From Dimorphilus gyrociliatus (Eukaryota > Annelida > Polychaeta > Dinophilidae): a DNA stretch of 64,000 nucleotides. Under the pieces are notes generated by a model. That model had not been told where the DNA came from and made no database searches. It saw nothing but the letters and a program-made list of their open reading frames with translations. A program made the translations under genes and the position numbers. How positions within the stretch are numbered: the stretch's first letter is position 1; each line of letters begins with the position of its first letter. The stretch is taken from NCBI GenBank assembly GCA_904063045.1, contig CAJFCJ010000007.1, forward strand, positions 2,177,404 through 2,241,403, in the 5' to 3' direction. Positions 58,069 to 64,000 of the stretch are shown piece by piece.

Positions 58069-61000
58069 CTAATTCGAAAAAGTGATTTTTTCAAGTTCTT
58101 TCATAATGTAGCAAGCTTTACTTTTCATCGAATCATCCTGCAGGTTAATCCTTTCTAATTCAAGAAACAGCCTTTTGTTTGCACTTCTGAGTTCATAGAT
58201 GGCTGAGGCAACTAACGTTGATTCAATGTTCATTTCTCTGCTGGTATATTCGAATGCCAATAGTTTATTTTCGACACCCTTTCTCTCAAGTTCCAGAAGA
58301 TTTCGAATTCCCACTTGAAGTGCTTTGAGAGTTCTAAGATTATCTTCACTCCAAGGAATAGACTGTCTCGTAAAAATAGTATATATTAATTTTTAGTTAG
58401 TTGTCACTTAAGTATTCACTTACACAGTCTCTCCCTACTTGACGTGGGCTTTCGACAGGCTCAAGTCCGTATTCACATTCGTTTTCATTATTATTCACTT
58501 CGTTGTTTCTATCGTTGTTCTCTTCATCCTGTCTATCGTGGTCAGTTTTAATAATATTTTCGCTACATTTCTCGTTGTTATTTTCGTTATCATTCTCGTT
58601 ATCGTTTTCATCATTTTTCTCGCTATAGTTCTCAACATCATTTCCATTACCATTGTCCTTGTTATTGTTTTTGTTATTGTCATTGTTGTTGTCATTATCA
58701 TTACCATTATTGACTTCGTTTTCGCTTTCGTTTTTAATTTCAAAACGGAAACGATCATTTGGTTCGTGCCTCGGCCGGTTAGAACTACCAGACATTTTAT
58801 GTGTATGATTAAACTCTTTAGGTTTGGATGGATCGCTACGATCTCTGTTTTGCTGAACATCTGGATTTTTTGACGAATAAGGGTCATTTCTCTCATTTCT
58901 GGACTGCTGGGGAGTGTTTACGTCATCATAATCTAAATTTCCAAAGTTATATTGGGGCTGTTGATGCTGCTGTCTTGGTTGAAAGTGCGTACTCCTTGTA
59001 TTATTAGTCGAGTCGGGAGTAACCGCAAACTTTTTTCCAAAGAGTGTAGTTTGACCTCTTTGACTATCAGTCGACGGGCTCTTTCCAAATGCGAGGTCTT
59101 GATTACGGGAGGGGTTATCACTCTGTCGACCAAATAGTCCTTGCTGTTGACGATAGTTCGCTTGAGTTTTAATTCCAAACTCCGGAATAGGTTCTTGGTT
59201 TATATTGGCAACTTCAGGAGCATCGAGATCAACGTGAGGTCTATATCGGGGCTGCAAAATTCAAATTCATCGAGTATATCACAAGTTTTATAGATGTTTT
59301 CTTGTAATTGAAAGAAAAAAGAGTTTAATACTTACGTGCATACCAAAAACAAATTTCCTATTTCGTTCGATTGATGCGTTAGGATTTTCAATTGGGTATT
59401 GAAAATTAAATTGTTTTCTCATGTTTCGAGAAGATTTTAATTTTTCTTGAAAATGTCTGTTGTTATTATTATTGTCAAATCTCCTGTTGTCTCTATTATC
59501 TCTTTCTTTTCGTTTATAAAAATCATGTCGAGCCGGCTCGCTAGATCGTTCATTATCTTTCTTGAAATAATTTCCTCGCAGACTCCTTGTTAAATTTATA
59601 TCTCTAATATCAATTATGCTCTGTCTTTGAAGTGTGTTACCATCATTATCTGTTTTTGTTTCCTTTTCAGTGAAATTTTGCTTAGGTTGAAAACGGTCGA
59701 TGTCCTCAAATTTCTTTCGCTTATAATTTTGCTTTTGATCAGTTTCGCGGCTTTCCCCTAATTGTGATCTCTTTTTTGCAAGTTCCTTATCACCGGAACA
59801 ACTTTTTTCAGTACTTTTCAATTTGTTTCTCTGATCTTGTTTTTCAGTCATCTTTTGTCTTCTTCTCTCTCGAGCGCGGCCTAATATTATATCATCGTTT
59901 ATTATTTATTAATAACACAGAGAACAAAAGTGAATAAATGACTTACGTCTTTTCCAAGCGTCTATCACTTTTCTATCCTCTAAGAAATCCATAACTTCTG
60001 CCAATTTATTAGCTACAACGGCCTTATCTACGTTCTCGATAGCCTAGAAAAATGTGTCTTTTATAAGTATACAATAAGTAATGGACAATAAATAACTAAC
60101 TGAATGATGTGTCGGGGTAGTTAGATGCAGCAAGTATTCTTCCCGAGATTCAAAGTTAATTCTGCATACCTAATTATTGATATGTATATGTTGGCTTAGG
60201 CCACGAATGGACTATTAAAGTGATATAGTTACTTTGCATTTGTGTCCATATTTGGAGGAATAAGAATTTGACTCCAAAAATTGACTAGGATATGTTGACT
60301 TTCCAGTAACTGCTCGTAGTTTCAAAATGTGTAAACTTCCCTTGCAGTGGAACTCAAATGACTGAAGAAGATAATGAAAAGTTTTGGATTAGCAGCACGT
60401 ACTATTCAAAAACTCTTTTAGTTACATTTAGAGAAGTGAAGGTTAAGGTACATAATTTACAATCAAAGGTCATTCTCTGGCCCTCAGCTTCATCACTGTC
60501 GCTCCCTTCCATTAGCACTTCGCATATTTCTTGCTGTTTAACGTCGTATGAAAACTTAAATGTAGAACTTTTTTTTTCTGGAAAAGTATACGTAAGTTCA
60601 AAAATAAAGACTTATTACAATGTTTATAAGCACAGTACGTAGTAACACAAGTGAGTAGTACTCAATTTATGACAAAAAATGTACTCAAATGCAGTTATGT
60701 TTGGCACAATAATTTTACGTATGCTTATCTACAACCTTTCGGGTTTTCCTCTGAATCTATCTTTTCTGTTTTAACAACAGATCCGAATTGATACTGTTGA
60801 CTCTGTGTTTCGCGGAGCTTGCTTCTATCTTCTTCTGTAGTTGAAAAAGAACACTGGATTATTTATTTATAGTACATAATGAGATAAAATTACGGTTATT
60901 ATTGTCAGCGTTTTTTATGTAATCTTCAATAATATCACTGCAATTATCTAGCTCCTCTATATTTTCATCAGATGCGTAAGAAGTGTCTTTTATATTTGCT

Positions 61001-61770
61001 ATTCTGAAAAAATATAAAGTGCTTAATTCGATCTTTTTTTACATGTACATACTTTGTATCAATCTCTTCCATATCTTTCATTATCACTTTGTCCTTTTCT
61101 CGATCAATCTGAAGTAGAAGGAATTGAATACTACAACTGTCTTACCCTAATAAATTTTTATTAACCATTTCGTCGCGTCTTAAACGTTCAAAGTCGTTAT
61201 CAACTGACTGCTCGTCAATAACATAATTGGCTTGAACGGTTGGATCATCATAAGCTTTGATTTTACCACATTTAGTACAACTTTCCTCAGAATGGAAGTT
61301 GAAATTATGACATGACCTAAAAATGTTTAAGAGGAATTATAAGAGTAAAGGAATTAAAAAATTTAAACAAGAAATGTATTAATATACATGCAACTCCAGT
61401 CGCCCTGTTGCCCATAATGCTTTACCCTATTGTCAATAGTATACCCGCAGTGCATGCAAACAGAGTCTTTTAATAAAATAATTGACGTGCAGACCCTGGA
61501 ATACATAAAATTATGTAAAAGTACATCAAATACGAATAGTCGATTTATTTACGGGCATTTCCAGTCTCCACGCTGGATGCCTTCAAACTCCTGGATGGAA
61601 GACATTTTGGGCGAATTAGATTTTGGTAGTTCAACAAGTTTTCCTGTGTTCGGATTGAACCTTTTACACGAATCTGTCATTTTGCTTTCACAAACAACAC
61701 ATTGCAGTGTCGTCCCAAGGTTCCATTCGTCACAGTTAAGGCATAGCCAGTCATTGTCGATATCACTCAT
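58069..61770 (-). CDS. Multi-zinc-finger protein: three RanBP2-type plus two C2H2-type fingers, 951 aa
   Basis: Thirteen exons: 61553-61770, 61388-61495, 61166-61316, 61053-61108, 60894-61003, 60736-60834, 60426-60577, 60233-60361, 60101-60169, 59947-60043, 59336-59880, 58424-59251 and 58069-58362 (2856 bp, every phase agrees). Three RanBP2-type fingers, each W-x-C-x2-C-x10-12-C-x2-C: DWLCLNCDEWNLGTTLQC, DWKCPVCTSIILLKDSVC and DWSCMSCHNFNFHSEESC. Acidic linkers follow. Two matrin/U1-like C2H2 fingers come next: FDCKLCTLTFTSLNSFEFHC and CKVCRINFESREEYLLHL with THH. After a basic helix (WKRRARERRRQK) comes a Q/N/R-rich disordered stretch with six FG dipeptides (FVFGM, PEFGI, LFGRQ, AFGKS, LFGKK, NFGNL), an Asn/Asp/Glu repeat, and a C-terminal coiled-coil-like end. 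RanBP2 fingers bind single-stranded RNA or ubiquitin; a nuclear RNA-associated role is inferred. No orthologue recognised. Confidence 0.87.
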
Positions 61771-62253
61771 GTTTCCACGAGGAAATTACTTCGAGTGAAC
61801 GAAGCCGCCTAAATTGAACAAAACGAAAGTATTAATTCAGAGCATATGTCAATAATAAGATAGCTTTATGGATGAAATATTGAGTACAAAATGAGGCAAA
61901 ATTTTATCTTAAAAACTAAATATATATTTGGTTTATTTATTCAACGCTTGCACAACTTTAAATTACCCTTTGCAAACTACAACTTTTAATAATTAACATA
62001 CAATCACTTTTAGCTCACCAAAGTTACTTTTTCTCTATGAAAAACTCTTTAAATCTGACTGAATGGCTTTGCGCAACTTTTATGAAAACGCGCTGAAACG
62101 GAATTATGGGATACACAAATGAACCGCGTGCCTCCGGTTTCTTGTTGAAAGAATATTTTGCATTTATTACCAGTTTTTCGTAGGAATAATTCTATTTCCT
62201 GTAGTATTTTCGTTTATATTGCGTTTCGAAAACAAGCAGGATCAAACAGCAAA
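61771..62253. promoter_or_regulatory. Divergent promoter region of zinc-finger gene and CIR1
   Basis: 483 bp between two start codons in head-to-head orientation. The whole interval, with both gene starts, is duplicated in decayed form at 63297-63830, so the source boundaries are visible by comparison. Blocks shared by both copies include CGTTTCGAAAACAAGCAGGA and GAATATTTTGCATTTATTAC. No named elements recognised. Confidence 0.55.
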
Positions 62254-62973
62254 ATGGGGAAAGGTTACCATAATTATATGTCAAAAAAGTTCTTTCATCC
62301 TGATAGTGCAGAAAATATTAAAAAAGTATGGATGGCCCGAGAAAAAGATAAGTATGATCGAAAAAAAGAAGAGGATAGTATAAATCAGTATAAACGTGAA
62401 CAAGAACTAATTGAGCATCGAGTTTTACTGGGAGACGAAAAAGCCAAATTAGGTCTATCCTTTATGTACGATGCTCCACCAGGCTTGAAAAAGGAAGAAG
62501 AAGAACTGGAACCTCAAAAAGAATATAAATTCGAATGGCAAAGAAAATATAACGCTCCAAGAGAAGCTTTCGCTAAAAATGATGAAACTATTCTCGATCA
62601 ACCATTTGGTATAGAAGTCAGAAATGTTCGTTGCATAAAATGTCACCAATGGGGTCATATGAATACGGATAACCTATGTCCATTCTTTAAGAAAAATCTT
62701 ACTGCTGAACCACCTCAACCTGGAAAAGAAGAGCAAGAAGAGAAAAAGGAAGAAAACGATGAAGAATTTCAAAGAAAATTAATAATGAAGCCAGACAAAA
62801 GAGATTTGATGCCTAAAAAGGAAAATGAAAAATTAGAATTCGAAGACGACGATACAAATGCATTTTTAAGAACTTTGACCGATAAGCAAAAGAAGAAACT
62901 GCTGAAAAAATTAGAAAAACGTAGTAAGAAGGAGAAAAAGAAGAAGAAACATAAACACCGTCATAGAGATTAA
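62254..62973 (+). CDS. CIR1: CIR1 (corepressor interacting with RBPJ)-like protein, 239 aa
   Basis: Single exon. The N-terminal CIR domain reads [51 protein letters not shown] and [20 protein letters not shown], followed by [20 protein letters not shown] with the CCHC-like knuckle (C-x2-C-x4-H-x6-C). A second conserved block near the end ([20 protein letters not shown]) is the family C-terminal helix, then a Lys/His-rich tail. CIR1 bridges the Notch effector RBPJ to histone deacetylase complexes and also acts in splicing. Human CIR1 is 450 aa with a long RS/K-rich tail; this one stops right after the helix, as in several invertebrates. The start is the ATG after CAGCAAA; the open frame reaches upstream of it but has no better methionine. 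Confidence 0.95.
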   Translation: MGKGYHNYMSKKFFHPDSAENIKKVWMAREKDKYDRKKEEDSINQYKREQELIEHRVLLGDEKAKLGLSFMYDAPPGLKKEEEELEPQKEYKFEWQRKYNAPREAFAKNDETILDQPFGIEVRNVRCIKCHQWGHMNTDNLCPFFKKNLTAEPPQPGKEEQEEKKEENDEEFQRKLIMKPDKRDLMPKKENEKLEFEDDDTNAFLRTLTDKQKKKLLKKLEKRSKKEKKKKKHKHRHRD

Positions 62974-63296
62974 CATTTCATTATACTGATCTGTGTTGTA
63001 TAACTTTTATTAGAACAATAATTGCTGAAAACAAAAAAGTTATAACAATTTGAACTGTAGTCAAAACGTTTTTATATAATTGCAGGATTTATCTTATGAT
63101 TGTTTCAGCGCATATTTTTTTAACAACAGTAGACATCTCCATTAAAAATACATGTACTTTTTATATTACATATTTGATATGGAATTACAATAATACTCGG
63201 ATTATTTGAAATAAAAATGTAATGGATGCACTTTTTCTAATGACAAAGTAGCACTTAAAAGGTTTAATGGTGTATTATATTAACACTTTTCGCCGT
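62974..63296. other. Intergenic region
   Basis: 323 bp between CIR1 and its truncated copy. AT-rich; no feature recognised. Confidence 0.45.
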
Positions 63297-63915
63297 ATGG
63301 GTACAGCCAACCATTATCGATATCATTTAGGTTACCACACGGAAATTACTTAAAGTAAACGAAGCCACTCTAATTGAATAAAATGGAACTGTATATTCAT
63401 AATATACACCGACATTGTAACTATCTCAATAGAATCTCAAGTACAGATGAGACGAAATTTTATCCAGAAAAGGTGGATATGCATTATGTTTATTTATTCT
63501 AAGGCCGTAAAAGTTTTAATTACGTATTACAAACGACAACTTTTAATAATTAACATACTATCATTTTTCAGCTCTTCAAATTATCATTTCTTATCATACA
63601 TTTACTTAAATTAACAAAAGAAACCCTTGGAAAACTCTTGGGAAAAAGCCCTAAAACGGAATTGTGCGAGATACAAATAAAATCTTTGCCTCTGATTTCT
63701 CGTTGAAAGAATATTTTGCATTTATTACCAGTTTTTTTGTAGGAAAAATTCTATTTCCTATTGTTTTTAAGTTTAGTTTGCGTTTCGAAAACAAGCAGGA
63801 TCAAACAGCAAAATGGAGAAAAGTTACCATAATTATATGTCAAAATTCGAAGATGACGATACGTAGTAAGAAGGAGAAAAGAAGAAGTATTATAAACACC
63901 GTCATAGAGATTAAT
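63297..63915 (+). pseudogene. Decayed partial duplicate of the zinc-finger promoter/CIR1 locus
   Basis: Collinear with 61737-62975: it contains the reverse-strand first codons of the zinc-finger gene (63297-63330), the shared intergenic region, the CIR1 5' leader and start codon (about 63812), the next 11 codons, and then, after two internal deletions, the last coding bases (GTAGTAAGAAGGAGAAAA ... CCGTCATAGAGATTAA, to about 63914). In the copy the CIR1 frame terminates 13 codons after the ATG. Shared short junction sequence (CAAAA and AC) at the two deletions suggests slippage or end-joining. Many substitutions (about one in six positions in the noncoding part, estimated by eye) indicate it is not recent. 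It cannot encode CIR1. Confidence 0.85.
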
Positions 63916-64000
63916 ATTTTCTCAAACTGCTCTATATTCTATAATTATTATTAAATAAGACGATGATATTTATGGCAAATTGTTTTAACTTGCAGTGAAT

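Noticed and set aside
58439-58873. Val/Ile-rich plus-strand ORF of 144 codons
   Set aside because: Antisense of the Asn/Asp/Glu repeat in the zinc-finger gene; apparent membrane protein is an artefact.
63664-63954. 96-codon ORF in the CIR1 copy
   Set aside because: It runs in a different frame from CIR1 through duplicated leader sequence; the locus is a pseudogene.

Overview
The window is nuclear DNA from an animal with a compact genome. Genes are split by canonical GT-AG introns, mostly about 50-110 bp (the shortest read is 51 bp). The gene content is metazoan: Wnt, TBK1, TRAF/MATH, ALKBH5, CIR1, a class A GPCR, and the cilia proteins ODF3-like and TTC19. Intergenic DNA is AT-rich and full of TA and GA/CT microsatellites. 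No rRNA, tRNA, CRISPR array, operon or recognisable transposon was seen. A small-bodied lophotrochozoan with a reduced genome (for example a Dimorphilus-like annelid) fits the intron sizes, but that is inference only. Gene models were spliced by hand; for each multi-exon gene I checked that exon phases agree and that the total coding length is divisible by three.

Layout. 1-8 kb: TTC19 3' end, ECH1, a prolyl-aminopeptidase-like hydrolase, an ODF3-type microtubule protein, SLC38A11, and a small acylation-type MGCC protein. 8-22.3 kb: an accessory-looking cluster of three paralogous type I membrane receptors with the order signal peptide, SUEL/rhamnose-lectin domain, CUB, Cys-rich sushi-like module, transmembrane helix and cytoplasmic tail (one on -, two in tandem on +), with long first introns. 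24.9-30 kb: TBK1 and a DXD glycosyltransferase. 32-41 kb: a small ankyrin protein, an acidic protein with a zinc-ribbon tail, an orphan small ORF, a TRAF-domain protein without RING but with a Lys/Glu-rich N-terminus, and a TPR protein. 41.4-52 kb: a small secreted Cys-rich protein, aminopeptidase O, carbonyl reductase, a GPCR and a Wnt16-type gene. 53-58 kb: a putative prohormone, ACMSD and ALKBH5. 58-64 kb: a 951-residue multi-zinc-finger protein, CIR1, and a decayed partial duplicate of that head-to-head pair.

Most neighbours are functionally unrelated. What links them is tight packing: five head-to-head pairs lie about 250-500 bp apart, and TTC19 and ECH1 converge so closely that their stop codons overlap. 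The best candidates for undescribed biology are the lectin-CUB-sushi receptor family, the RanBP2/C2H2/FG-dotted protein, the putative prohormone, and the unusual TRAF and acidic zinc-ribbon proteins.
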